From the NCBI GenBank assembly GCA_043755435.1, contig JAYUSZ010000171.1, positions 1 through 64,000 on the forward strand: 64,000 nucleotides of DNA. The letters are read 5' to 3'. Every line of letters starts with the position of its first letter. Position 1 is the stretch's first letter. Under the pieces are notes generated by a model. It was not told the DNA's origin, searched no databases, and worked only from the letters and a program-made list of their open reading frames with translations. Shown here piece after piece: positions 25,748 to 33,827 of this stretch. The position numbers and the translations under genes are program-made. Origin of the DNA: JANXSF01 sp043755435. GTDB taxonomy: Bacteria > Acidobacteriota > Terriglobia > Bryobacterales > Bryobacteraceae.

Positions 25748-26485
25748 GTGGCAACAACTTTGGAACCTCCCACATCTCAAGTCGCGATACTGAAGAAAAT
25801 CAGCAGTATTGTGGCGAGCCAACGGTCGCTCGATGAGATGTTGGGTGAAATTATCGGATTGACCGTTCAAGTAACTGACTGTGATGCGTGTCTGGTCTAC
25901 CTGTTCGACCAGGACACGAACGAAATTGTCTTGCAAGCGTCCCAGGTTCCGCACGCTTCCGAGATTGGCACACTACGAATCAAAGTTGGGGAAGGCGTTA
26001 CTGGCTGGGTTGCTGAACACCGCTCAGTTGTAGCTTTGTCCTCAAAAGCATCGGATGATGCGCGCTTTAAACGTTTCCCAATATTGGTGGAAGACACATT
26101 CCCCGCATTTCTATCTGTGCCGCTGGTATCCAGCGGCGAACTGATTGGTGTTATCAATGTTCATCATCGCGAAGTGCATGAACATTCTAAGGATGAAATT
26201 TCCTTGGTTAGCTTCATGGGTGAACAGATGGGCACGGCCATTGGCAAATCCAGGTTGTTAGAAGAGAACGTCAAATTGCAACGCTTGCTGGAAGAACGCA
26301 AGGTTGTGGAACGTGCCAAAGGTCTTCTGCAGAACCGGCATAGCCTCACGGAAGAGGAAGCCTACCTGCAACTACGCAATGAGAGCAGACGCTTGCGTCG
26401 GCCAATGAAAGAGTTGGCAGAGGCAATTATTTTTGCTGAAGAGCTAAACAAGCGTGCTTCGCTGAGCGACCCTTCGCTAAAATAG
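25748..26485 (+). CDS. GAF-ANTAR domain RNA-binding regulator
   Basis: A 245-aa protein with a GAF domain (about 22-160: LDEMLGEIIGLTVQVTDCDACLVYLFD in part, IKVGEGVTGWVAEH, ISLVSFMGEQMGTAIGKSRL) and a C-terminal ANTAR domain (about 168-235: KVVERAKGLLQNRHSLTEEEAYLQLRNESRR in part). ANTAR domains bind paired hexaloop hairpins in leader RNAs and prevent transcription termination; the GAF part probably senses a small ligand. No ANTAR target hairpin pair was found nearby. The GTG start is inferred from the promoter. Confidence 0.85.
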   Translation: MATTLEPPTSQVAILKKISSIVASQRSLDEMLGEIIGLTVQVTDCDACLVYLFDQDTNEIVLQASQVPHASEIGTLRIKVGEGVTGWVAEHRSVVALSSKASDDARFKRFPILVEDTFPAFLSVPLVSSGELIGVINVHHREVHEHSKDEISLVSFMGEQMGTAIGKSRLLEENVKLQRLLEERKVVERAKGLLQNRHSLTEEEAYLQLRNESRRLRRPMKELAEAIIFAEELNKRASLSDPSLK

Positions 26486-26489
26486 TAGC

Positions 26490-27461
26490 TTGCGCCCTTA
26501 TGTCCCTTTAGTGGAGAGCGGCCATTGGCTAACGATTCTCTCGAATTTTTGGCCAAGGCCGCTAGACACCAATTCCTTCCCCGCCATTGATACCGTCTAT
26601 CACACGGAGCCCGACGTTCGTGTGCTGGTGCGAGAACATCACCCTGCCGGCCAGCCCAAAGGCGAAATCATTCTGGTACATGGGTTGGAAGGATCATCCG
26701 AAAGCGGCTATATGCGCAGCTTCGCGCACTATGGTGCACTCGCCGGTTGGCGTGTTCATCGCACGAACATACGAACTTGTGGAACTACTGAAAATTGGTG
26801 CAAGACGCTTTACCATGCTGGCCTGACTACCGATATTAAGCATGTCGCGCGAACTTTGGCCAAGCAAGGTAAAGGACCTATTTTCATAATTGGTTATTCG
26901 CTGGGGGGTAATCAGGTTCTTAATTCTGCGGCAGAACTGAGTGTGGAATCGCCAGGCTCGCTGGCCGGCGCTTGCGTGGTTTCAACTCCAATTCAGTTGG
27001 ATCTATGTGCAAAGAAAATTGAAGAGACGGCGAACTATGTTTATATGACTAGGTTTTTAACCAGCATGAAGAAGCGTCTACGCCGTCGCGCTGCCGCCAT
27101 GCCTGGCTTGTTCTCGCTGGAAGGGCTGGATGATGTGCGAACGATTTACGAAATCGACGACAAGATCACTGCGCCAAACTTTGGCTTTGGCACCGCAGAT
27201 AATTACTACGCCACGCAATCTTCAGCGCAGTACCTGGATAGAGTTACAGCGCCGGTTCTGATGATTGCCGCCGAGGATGATCCAATTGTTCCGATTGCTT
27301 GTTATGACCATCCAGTATGGCAATCGAACCGCAACGTCGAGCTAATGAAATTGCGGCGCGGAGGGCATGTCAGTTTCCTGGCCAGGAACAAACCGCGGTT
27401 CTGGTTGGATCATGCATTGCTCGATTGGATTGAAAGTAAGGCTACTTCATCCAACTCTTAA
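26490..27461 (+). CDS. alpha/beta hydrolase of the YheT/EMB8 family
   Basis: A 323-aa cytoplasmic hydrolase. The serine hydrolase core shows the oxyanion-side motif LVHGLEGSSESGY, nucleophile elbow GYSLGGNQ, an acid in AAEDDPIVP and the catalytic His in RGGHVSF. THRTNIRTCGTTENWCKTLYHAGLTTD (quoted in part: NIRTCGTTENWC) matches the YheT/EMB8 class, whose substrates are esters of uncertain nature. It starts with a TTG 6 nt after a TAAAAT hexamer and 4 bp after the GAF-ANTAR stop. It overlaps the convergent patatin gene by 20 bp. Confidence 0.83.
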   Translation: MRPYVPLVESGHWLTILSNFWPRPLDTNSFPAIDTVYHTEPDVRVLVREHHPAGQPKGEIILVHGLEGSSESGYMRSFAHYGALAGWRVHRTNIRTCGTTENWCKTLYHAGLTTDIKHVARTLAKQGKGPIFIIGYSLGGNQVLNSAAELSVESPGSLAGACVVSTPIQLDLCAKKIEETANYVYMTRFLTSMKKRLRRRAAAMPGLFSLEGLDDVRTIYEIDDKITAPNFGFGTADNYYATQSSAQYLDRVTAPVLMIAAEDDPIVPIACYDHPVWQSNRNVELMKLRRGGHVSFLARNKPRFWLDHALLDWIESKATSSNS

Positions 27462-28308
27462 TCAGCGGCAAGGCAGCCTCGGCAGCCGCCTCTCCCGCGG
27501 CCAGCATTTCTGCTGCCTTTTCAAAACCATCCCAACTCACATTGGCAACATCTGGTTCTAACACAACGGTGGAATATTTCCGCCATTCATCTTCAGTCCG
27601 GCGCTGTAAAATCTGCAAGCAACGATTCACTACGCCCAACAGGTTACCGGGATCGACTACTTCAAGTGGCGTGGGTAGGCTCACGGAAATCACGTGAGTT
27701 GCCCCCATACTATGCAAGGGTTCAGCGGGCAGATCCATGGCAATGGCTCCATCAACCAACAGGCGGCCGTTGAGCCGAACTGGCTGAAATAGACCTGGGT
27801 AAGAACAACTGGCGCGAATCGGATTCTTAACGTCCCCTAAATCTCGAAACACCATAGCACGGCCGCTGCTGAGGTCCGTGGCCACAATTGCTAACCGCTT
27901 TGGCATGGCTTCAAAACGGTCCACCAGCAATGCCCGATCCAAGAATTTATCCATTCGCTCACTGTTGGCCAAGCCGAGCACGTTGATGGACCATCCAGCT
28001 ACATCCTTAAATCGCATGGACCTTGCAAGGCGTTCGGTATCTTCTAAAGTTGCCCCGCTGGCAAACGCTGATGCCACAATGGCCCCGGCGCTGACACCCG
28101 AAATGCAATGCACGGGGATCTTGTTCCGTTCCAAAACTTTCAGAACACCAATATGGGTCACGGCCCGGGCGAAGCCGCCTCCTAGAGCCACTCCAATGCG
28201 TACATCTTTCCTACCCGGCTGAGGAGGTTTCGATGGTCCGCCGAAAATAGCTCCGGCTGCGGCGGCAAGCCCTTTGATTTTTTGACGGAATCCAGAAGAG
28301 CTAGGCAT
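27442..28308 (-). CDS. patatin-like phospholipase (RssA type)
   Basis: A 288-aa protein with the complete patatin catalytic dyad: oxyanion motif GGGFAR near residue 44, nucleophile GVSAG (Ser), and the aspartate in DGAIAMDLP. VRIGVALGGGFARAVTHIGVLKVLE (quoted in part) places it with bacterial RssA-like lipases, which hydrolyse lipid esters on the cytoplasmic side. A basic, Pro-rich N-terminal 35 residues may contact membranes. A TAGGGT hexamer is 5 nt before the ATG. Confidence 0.87.
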   Translation of the reverse strand: MPSSSGFRQKIKGLAAAAGAIFGGPSKPPQPGRKDVRIGVALGGGFARAVTHIGVLKVLERNKIPVHCISGVSAGAIVASAFASGATLEDTERLARSMRFKDVAGWSINVLGLANSERMDKFLDRALLVDRFEAMPKRLAIVATDLSSGRAMVFRDLGDVKNPIRASCSYPGLFQPVRLNGRLLVDGAIAMDLPAEPLHSMGATHVISVSLPTPLEVVDPGNLLGVVNRCLQILQRRTEDEWRKYSTVVLEPDVANVSWDGFEKAAEMLAAGEAAAEAALPLIKSWMK

Positions 28309-28343
28309 TCAAAACCCTAGCCAATCGACTAAACTGAAGGTCA

Positions 28344-30854
28344 ATGCGCAAGTTGATCGGTTTATCACTCGGTTTGTCTCTACTATTGTTTACCTCGATT
28401 TCCGCTTTGGCGCAAAGAAATCTTGCAGGGTCGGCGGAAGTCCAATTAAATCTTGAAAAGTTACAGGTGCTTGGCAATGTCCTGATGATCGCAGCTCACC
28501 CTGATGATGAAAATACGGCGCTGTTGGCGTGGCTTGCAAAAAGCCGTAAATACCGGACAGCATATCTTTCTCTAACGCGGGGCGAAGGCGGGCAAAACTT
28601 GATTGGCAGTGAGCAGGGCGACCTAATGGGCGTCATCCGCACGCAGGAACTTTTGGCAGCACGCCGGTTGGATGGTGCAGAACAATACTTTTCTCGTGCC
28701 ATTGATTTCGGATTTTCCAAGACTGCTGCCGAGACCTTTACGAAATGGGATCGCCAGACTATTCTTGGTGATGTGGTCTGGACCATTCGGCGCTTCCGGC
28801 CGGACGTTGTAATCCTGATTTTCTCCGGTACGCCGCGCGATGGACATGGTCAACATCAAGCTTCCTCAATCATTGGCAAAGAAGCTTTTCGAGCAGCTGC
28901 GGACCCGACGCAGTTTCCTGAGCAACTAGCCTACGTCGAACCCTGGCAGGCAAAACGCTTGATGCTGAACTTACCAAGCTACACGGCAGAAATGGAGAAG
29001 CAATCTGCTGCTACGCCAAATACGATTCTTGTGGATCCGGGCGAATACGATCCGCTGCTTGGGGTTTCCTTCGCTGAAATCGCGGGGATGAGCCGCAGCC
29101 AGCATCGCAGCCAGGCAATGGGTTTTCCTGAAAGGAAAGGTGCCCAGAAGAATTACCTCGTCAATGTTGATGGTGAACCGGCAAGCGCGAAAGGCATTTT
29201 TGACGGTGTAGATACTTCTTGGAACCGCGTTGAAGGCGGGGCCAAAGTTGGTGAACTGCTAGCAAGGGCTTTGTCGGAACTACCGGCGCGCAATCCTGAA
29301 AAAGTAGTCCCACTTTTACTCGAAGCTCGCCAGGTTCTAGCCGGTTTGAAGGGGTTCTACGCATCGCAAAAGAAGCAGGAGTTGGATGAACTGATTGTCA
29401 AAGCCTCTGGTCTATGGTTGGATGCAACCGCGGAGCGATATCAAATTGTGCCCGGAAAACCAGTGAAGATTACAGCTCAGGCTCTTTCGCGTTCTAACAC
29501 GAAAATCGAATTTGCCGAGGTGATGCTTCCGTCATTGGGGGTATCGCAAAAGCCGGAACGTGCCCTTGCTACTAACGTCCCTTTTACGCAAGCAACACAA
29601 GTAACCATCCCTGCAGGGACGCCCTACACACAGCCCTATTGGCTGAGCCTGCCGAAGAAGGGGGATCTCTATAACATCGCCGATGTTCGTGATTTGAATG
29701 TGCCTGAAAACCAGCCTTTGATGGCTCAATTCAAATTGAAAGTAGAGGGCAAGGAACTGATTTTGAATCGCCCAGTTATTTTCCGCTACGTGGACCGTGT
29801 GCGTGGGGAACTTACGCGGCCGGTTACTATTGTGCCTCCGGTAACTTTGAAACTTTCTGAAAAGGCCCTGATCTTCCCAAGCCGTGCGGCGAAGGAAATT
29901 GAAGTTCAGGTGACGGCGAATCAAGCTGGTGAGAATGGGTCAATACGGTTGGAACTACCCGCTGGCTGGCGTTCCACGCCACAATCAAATCCATTCGCTT
30001 TGAAGGAAGTTGGTGAACAGGCGACGGTGAAATTCAATTTGACGCCGCCGGAGCACGATTTTCTTGGCAAGGTGAAAGCCGTGGCAACCACCACCAATGG
30101 GGAAGTTTCGCTGGCGCAAGATTCAATTCTGTATGAGCATATTCCACCGCAAGCAGTGTTTCCATTGGCAGAAGCGAAGCTGGTTCGAGCTGACATTCAG
30201 TTGGCAGCAAAACGAATTGGCTACATTATGGGGGCAGGGGATGACGTGCCTCCTTATCTGCGGCAGCTTGGTGCAGAAGTGATTCTGCTTTCCGCCGATG
30301 ACTTAGCTCGAAACGACTTCAAGAAGTTCGATGCCATCCTGACTGGTGTACGGGCTTACAACACTCGTCCCGATCTGCGCGCTAACGTGCAGCGCATTTT
30401 CGATTACGTGAAGAACGGCGGTACTTATGTGGTTCAGTACAACGTGATGGAAGGCGGATTCTTTGGCGGCGATCCGAAAATTTTGGAACACGTTGGGCCG
30501 TATCCAATGAAAATCACTTCTGCCCGCATTACCGAAGAGGATTCCCAAGTGGAGTTCGGTTCGAGCAATGCTTTGATGAAGTGGCCCAATGTAATTTCAC
30601 AAAAAGATTTTGATGGCTGGATTCAAGAGCGTGGTTTATATTTCGCAAGCGAATACGATTCCAAGTATCAATCCTTGCTTTCCGGACACGATACTGGCGA
30701 AGCGAATCTTACGGGCGGCACGCTCTACACGCCTTATGGAAAGGGTCATTACGTGTTCTCGCCTCTTGCGTGGTTCAGGGAATTGCCCGCTGGAGTTCCC
30801 GGTGCCTATCGCATTTTTGCTAATCTGCTAAGCGCTGGTAAAGGAAAACATTGA
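28344..30854 (+). CDS. secreted PIG-L family deacetylase, long multidomain form
   Basis: An 836-aa protein with a signal peptide (LSLGLSLLLFTSISALAQ). The N-terminal domain has zinc motif AAHPDDE at 50-56 and the second motif DGHGQHQASS at about 166-175, matching LmbE/PIG-L N-acetylglucosamine-type deacetylases. The middle (about 360-590) is beta-rich with NEW3-like segments (EKALIFPSRAAKEIEVQV, LPAGWRSTPQSNPF). The C-terminus (about 625-830) resembles a glutamine-amidotransferase-like fold (RIGYIMGAGDDVPPYLRQL, VKNGGTYVVQYN). It probably works in the periplasm on an acetylated sugar. It is the first gene of a coupled run with the two following membrane genes. Confidence 0.85.
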   Translation: MRKLIGLSLGLSLLLFTSISALAQRNLAGSAEVQLNLEKLQVLGNVLMIAAHPDDENTALLAWLAKSRKYRTAYLSLTRGEGGQNLIGSEQGDLMGVIRTQELLAARRLDGAEQYFSRAIDFGFSKTAAETFTKWDRQTILGDVVWTIRRFRPDVVILIFSGTPRDGHGQHQASSIIGKEAFRAAADPTQFPEQLAYVEPWQAKRLMLNLPSYTAEMEKQSAATPNTILVDPGEYDPLLGVSFAEIAGMSRSQHRSQAMGFPERKGAQKNYLVNVDGEPASAKGIFDGVDTSWNRVEGGAKVGELLARALSELPARNPEKVVPLLLEARQVLAGLKGFYASQKKQELDELIVKASGLWLDATAERYQIVPGKPVKITAQALSRSNTKIEFAEVMLPSLGVSQKPERALATNVPFTQATQVTIPAGTPYTQPYWLSLPKKGDLYNIADVRDLNVPENQPLMAQFKLKVEGKELILNRPVIFRYVDRVRGELTRPVTIVPPVTLKLSEKALIFPSRAAKEIEVQVTANQAGENGSIRLELPAGWRSTPQSNPFALKEVGEQATVKFNLTPPEHDFLGKVKAVATTTNGEVSLAQDSILYEHIPPQAVFPLAEAKLVRADIQLAAKRIGYIMGAGDDVPPYLRQLGAEVILLSADDLARNDFKKFDAILTGVRAYNTRPDLRANVQRIFDYVKNGGTYVVQYNVMEGGFFGGDPKILEHVGPYPMKITSARITEEDSQVEFGSSNALMKWPNVISQKDFDGWIQERGLYFASEYDSKYQSLLSGHDTGEANLTGGTLYTPYGKGHYVFSPLAWFRELPAGVPGAYRIFANLLSAGKGKH

Positions 30855-30985
30855 ATCGAGAACGTGAAGTAATCGACGAACCACCGCCGTTCTTGGGCAC
30901 TTGGCCGAGAGTGTATGCTGCCGTTGTTCTTTACCTTGCTGTGTTGATTATTCTCTTCTACCTTTTTGGAAATCACTACACATGA
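30851..30985 (+). CDS. 44-aa single-pass membrane peptide coupled to an SSS symporter
   Basis: Start TTG at 30851 overlaps the PIG-L stop codon (TTGA), and its TGA stop at 30983-30985 overlaps the symporter ATG at 30982 (ATGA). Sequence: MNREREVIDEPPPFLGTWPR followed by VYAAVVLYLAVLIILFYLFG and NHYT. A charged, Pro-rich cytoplasmic head precedes one membrane helix. The two stop-start overlaps on both sides strongly suggest a real translated gene. By analogy with small partner proteins encoded before other SSS carriers (such as YjcH before ActP), it may be a stability or targeting subunit; that function is inference. Confidence 0.75.
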   Translation: MNREREVIDEPPPFLGTWPRVYAAVVLYLAVLIILFYLFGNHYT

Positions 30986-32649
30986 ACATCATCGATTGGG
31001 TTGTGATGTTCAGCACGCTGACCGCTGTTATCGCCTATGGATGGTGGCGCGGCAGACGGAACCGCACCACTGATGAATACTTGCTTGCTGGCCGCAGCAT
31101 GCCCTGGTATGCCATGGCTCTTTCGATCATGGCGACCCAAGCCAGCGCTGTAACATTCATTTCAACTACCGGACAGGCCTATGTGGACGGAATGCGATTT
31201 GTTCAGTTTTACTTCGGACTTCCATTGGCCATGGTAATTCTATCGTTCACCGCAGTTCCGGTATTTCACCGGGCGAATGTGTTCACAGCGTATGAATATC
31301 TGGAACAACGATTCGATTCCAAAACGCGTTCTCTGGTGAGCGCGATTTTCCTTATGCAGCGCGGACTGGCTGTTGGTATTGCATTGTATGCTCCTGCAGT
31401 TGTGTTGAGCGTGTTGCTGGATTGGTCCGATCAATGGACCACCGTTTTGATGGGGCTGGTGGTGATCACCTATACCGTTGGCGGCGGTATTCAGGCCATA
31501 ACGTGGGCCGATTTCCAGCAGATGATCATTATGTTGTGTGGTTTGCTACTAGCGTTTTTCATGGCGATTCACTTGATGCCGGCGCACGTCGGGTTTGGTG
31601 AAGCCTTGGAAATTGCAGGGGCGGCTGGCAAATTGAATCCGGTGACGTTCAACTTCAGTTGGGCTGATCGATACAACATTTTTTCCGGCTTGCTGGGAGG
31701 AATGTTTTTGGCCCTCGCTTATTTTGGATGCGATCAAAGTCAGGTGCAGCGCTACTTAACTGGCAAGTCGATTGCACAAAGCCGCTTGAGTTTGCTGTTC
31801 AATGCTGTTGCCAAAATCCCGATGCAGTTTTTCATTTTGCTGACAGGCGCAATGGTGTTTGTGTTCTTCACCTTTGAGCAGCCTCCGATGCTGTTTCACC
31901 CGGCGAATTTGAAAAAGATTGAAAGCACCATGGAATATGCAGGCCTAGCCAAACAGTATGACGCGGCGTTCCTAGAACGTAAGCAGGCGGCCGATGCGTT
32001 GCTTCGCGATCATACAGCGGCATCGAAGGAGCGTTATCGTCAGGCGCATCAGAGCATGGAGGCGACTCGCAAGGACGCGGCAAAACTGGTGGATAAAACT
32101 ACCGGCGAAAAAGGGTTCAACGATACTAATTACATTTTTCTGACCTTCGTCACAAGGTATCTGCCTGTTGGGATTGTCGGTATTGTGCTTGCGGTTATTC
32201 TAGGCGCAGCCATGTCGACGATTTCCGCAGAGATCAATTCATTGGCCACTGTTTCTGTGATTGACGTTTATAAACGCCACGTAAGAAAGCACGCCAACGA
32301 CGAACACTATTTGTTGGTGAGCAGAATTGCCACAGCCTTTTGGGGCCTTTGGGCCATGGTGACAGCTCAGCAAGCGAAGAATATGGGATCGCTAGTGGAG
32401 GCCGTCAACATGATTGGTTCGTTGTTCTATGGCGGATTGCTTGGTGTATTTGTCCTGGCGATTTTCTTCAAACGAGTTGGAGGAACAGCGGCATTCACTG
32501 GTGTGCTGGTGGGCGAAGCTGCCATTTTTACTGCGAATTATTTGAAGCTTACATCGTTCCTATGGTTCAACGTAATCGGTTGTGTGGTGGTGATTTTGAC
32601 CGCACTTTTGATCACGGCCATAGTTGGAGAGCGGCGGCTGGTAAAATAG
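30982..32649 (+). CDS. sodium:solute symporter (SSS family)
   Basis: A 555-aa protein with about thirteen membrane helices. The N-terminal MNIIDWVVMFSTLTAVIAYG, YLLAGRSMPWYAMALSIMATQASAVTFIS (in part) and GGIQAITWADFQQ are typical of SSS carriers, which couple solute uptake to sodium. A soluble insert of about 70 residues (near 310-375, KQAADALLRDHTAASKERY) separates helices. The start was placed at the ATG overlapping the small ORF; the longer frame from 30901 would be read through that gene. Cargo is unknown; the linked PIG-L enzyme suggests a sugar or amide product. Confidence 0.87.
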   Translation: MNIIDWVVMFSTLTAVIAYGWWRGRRNRTTDEYLLAGRSMPWYAMALSIMATQASAVTFISTTGQAYVDGMRFVQFYFGLPLAMVILSFTAVPVFHRANVFTAYEYLEQRFDSKTRSLVSAIFLMQRGLAVGIALYAPAVVLSVLLDWSDQWTTVLMGLVVITYTVGGGIQAITWADFQQMIIMLCGLLLAFFMAIHLMPAHVGFGEALEIAGAAGKLNPVTFNFSWADRYNIFSGLLGGMFLALAYFGCDQSQVQRYLTGKSIAQSRLSLLFNAVAKIPMQFFILLTGAMVFVFFTFEQPPMLFHPANLKKIESTMEYAGLAKQYDAAFLERKQAADALLRDHTAASKERYRQAHQSMEATRKDAAKLVDKTTGEKGFNDTNYIFLTFVTRYLPVGIVGIVLAVILGAAMSTISAEINSLATVSVIDVYKRHVRKHANDEHYLLVSRIATAFWGLWAMVTAQQAKNMGSLVEAVNMIGSLFYGGLLGVFVLAIFFKRVGGTAAFTGVLVGEAAIFTANYLKLTSFLWFNVIGCVVVILTALLITAIVGERRLVK

Positions 32650-32666
32650 GTTACTCGGACCGTTCC

Positions 32667-33821
32667 ATGAAAATTTGTTACTTCGATGCTTTCTCCGGCA
32701 TAGCTGGCGATATGACTGTAGGTGCGCTGCTTGATGCCGGCGGTGATGCTCCTGCTTTGATCGCGGCGCTTGAATCCTTAAACACCGGTGCTGCCTACCG
32801 CGTGGAAAAAACGAAACGCAAAGGAATTGGTGCAACAAAATTCCACGTGGATCATGGAGAACAGAAGGCGCACCGCCATCTTTCACCCATTTTGAAGATG
32901 ATTGACAACGCCGCGTTGCTCACTCCACGATCAAAGGAAATGGCCTCCGATGTGTTCCGCAAGCTGGGCGAAGCGGAAGCCTCCGTACACGCTGTGCCTA
33001 TTGAAAAAGTTCACTTCCATGAAGTAGGGGCCGTCGATTCCATAGCTGATATTGTGGGTGCTTGTTATTTATTGGATCAACTTGGGATTGAGGAAATTCG
33101 TTGTTCGGCGTTGAATGTTGGGTCGGGCACAGTAACAGCGGATCATGGAGTGATGCCCGTGCCGACTCCTGCCACTGCACGACTGTTGGAAGGGATTCCG
33201 ATTTATTCCAGTGGCCCTATCTTTGAACTGACCACCCCAACTGGAGCTGCGTTGGTTGCAACGTTGGCAACTCATTTTGGTGTGCTCCCATCAATGAAAA
33301 TCAGTGCCACAGGCTATGGCGCAGGCACCAAGGATTTCCCAACGCAGGCGAATGTTCTGCGCGCTGTGATTGGCGATACGCAGGCTGTTACTGAAAGTGA
33401 AACGGTTGCGGTAATTGAAGCGAACATCGACGATTCCACTCCGCAGATGCTGGGTTATGCGATGGATCGCCTCTTTGAGAGTGGCGCTTTGGATGTTACT
33501 TTGCAGCCGCTGCTGATGAAGAAAAATCGGCCAGGTACACTGATAACGGTGATTGCGAAACCTGAGGATCGCGACCGTTTGGCGGGCATCGTGATGGCTG
33601 AGACCACTACCATTGGGATTCGCATGCATTCTGCGGAACGCCGCATTGCGCCGCGCCAGTTTGTGGAAGTAGAAACGCAGTGGGGCAAGGTGAATGTGAA
33701 AGTCACGGCCCAAGGGTTTGCTCCAGAATATGAGGATTGCCGGAAGCTCGCCATAGCTGCCGGCGTTCCATTGCGAAACGTTCTTACTGAAGCTAGTTTC
33801 GCTTATCGAAAAGGGATTTAA
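32667..33821 (+). CDS. larC: nickel pincer cofactor biosynthesis protein LarC
   Basis: A 384-aa protein starting MKICYFDAFSGIAGDMTVGALLDAG (quoted in part), the LarC N-terminus. Also seen are VHFHEVGAVDSIADIVGACYLLDQL (in part), TADHGVMPVPTPATARLL and a C-terminal domain with VIEANIDDSTPQMLGY. LarC inserts nickel into the pincer cofactor of lactate racemase-type enzymes (CTP-dependent cyclometallase). LarA, LarB and LarE are not in the window, so the partners must lie elsewhere if the pathway works. It sits between the SSS gene and metG with 6-17 bp gaps. Confidence 0.9.
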   Translation: MKICYFDAFSGIAGDMTVGALLDAGGDAPALIAALESLNTGAAYRVEKTKRKGIGATKFHVDHGEQKAHRHLSPILKMIDNAALLTPRSKEMASDVFRKLGEAEASVHAVPIEKVHFHEVGAVDSIADIVGACYLLDQLGIEEIRCSALNVGSGTVTADHGVMPVPTPATARLLEGIPIYSSGPIFELTTPTGAALVATLATHFGVLPSMKISATGYGAGTKDFPTQANVLRAVIGDTQAVTESETVAVIEANIDDSTPQMLGYAMDRLFESGALDVTLQPLLMKKNRPGTLITVIAKPEDRDRLAGIVMAETTTIGIRMHSAERRIAPRQFVEVETQWGKVNVKVTAQGFAPEYEDCRKLAIAAGVPLRNVLTEASFAYRKGI

Positions 33822-33827
33822 GTCTAC

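Noticed and set aside
30901..30981. Longer N-terminus of the SSS symporter from a TTG
   Set aside because: It overlaps the 44-aa gene out of frame; the ATG at 30982 fits the family start and the stop-start overlap.
32340..32666. Longer reading frame upstream of LarC
   Set aside because: It runs inside the symporter gene in another frame and lacks LarC similarity before MKICYF.
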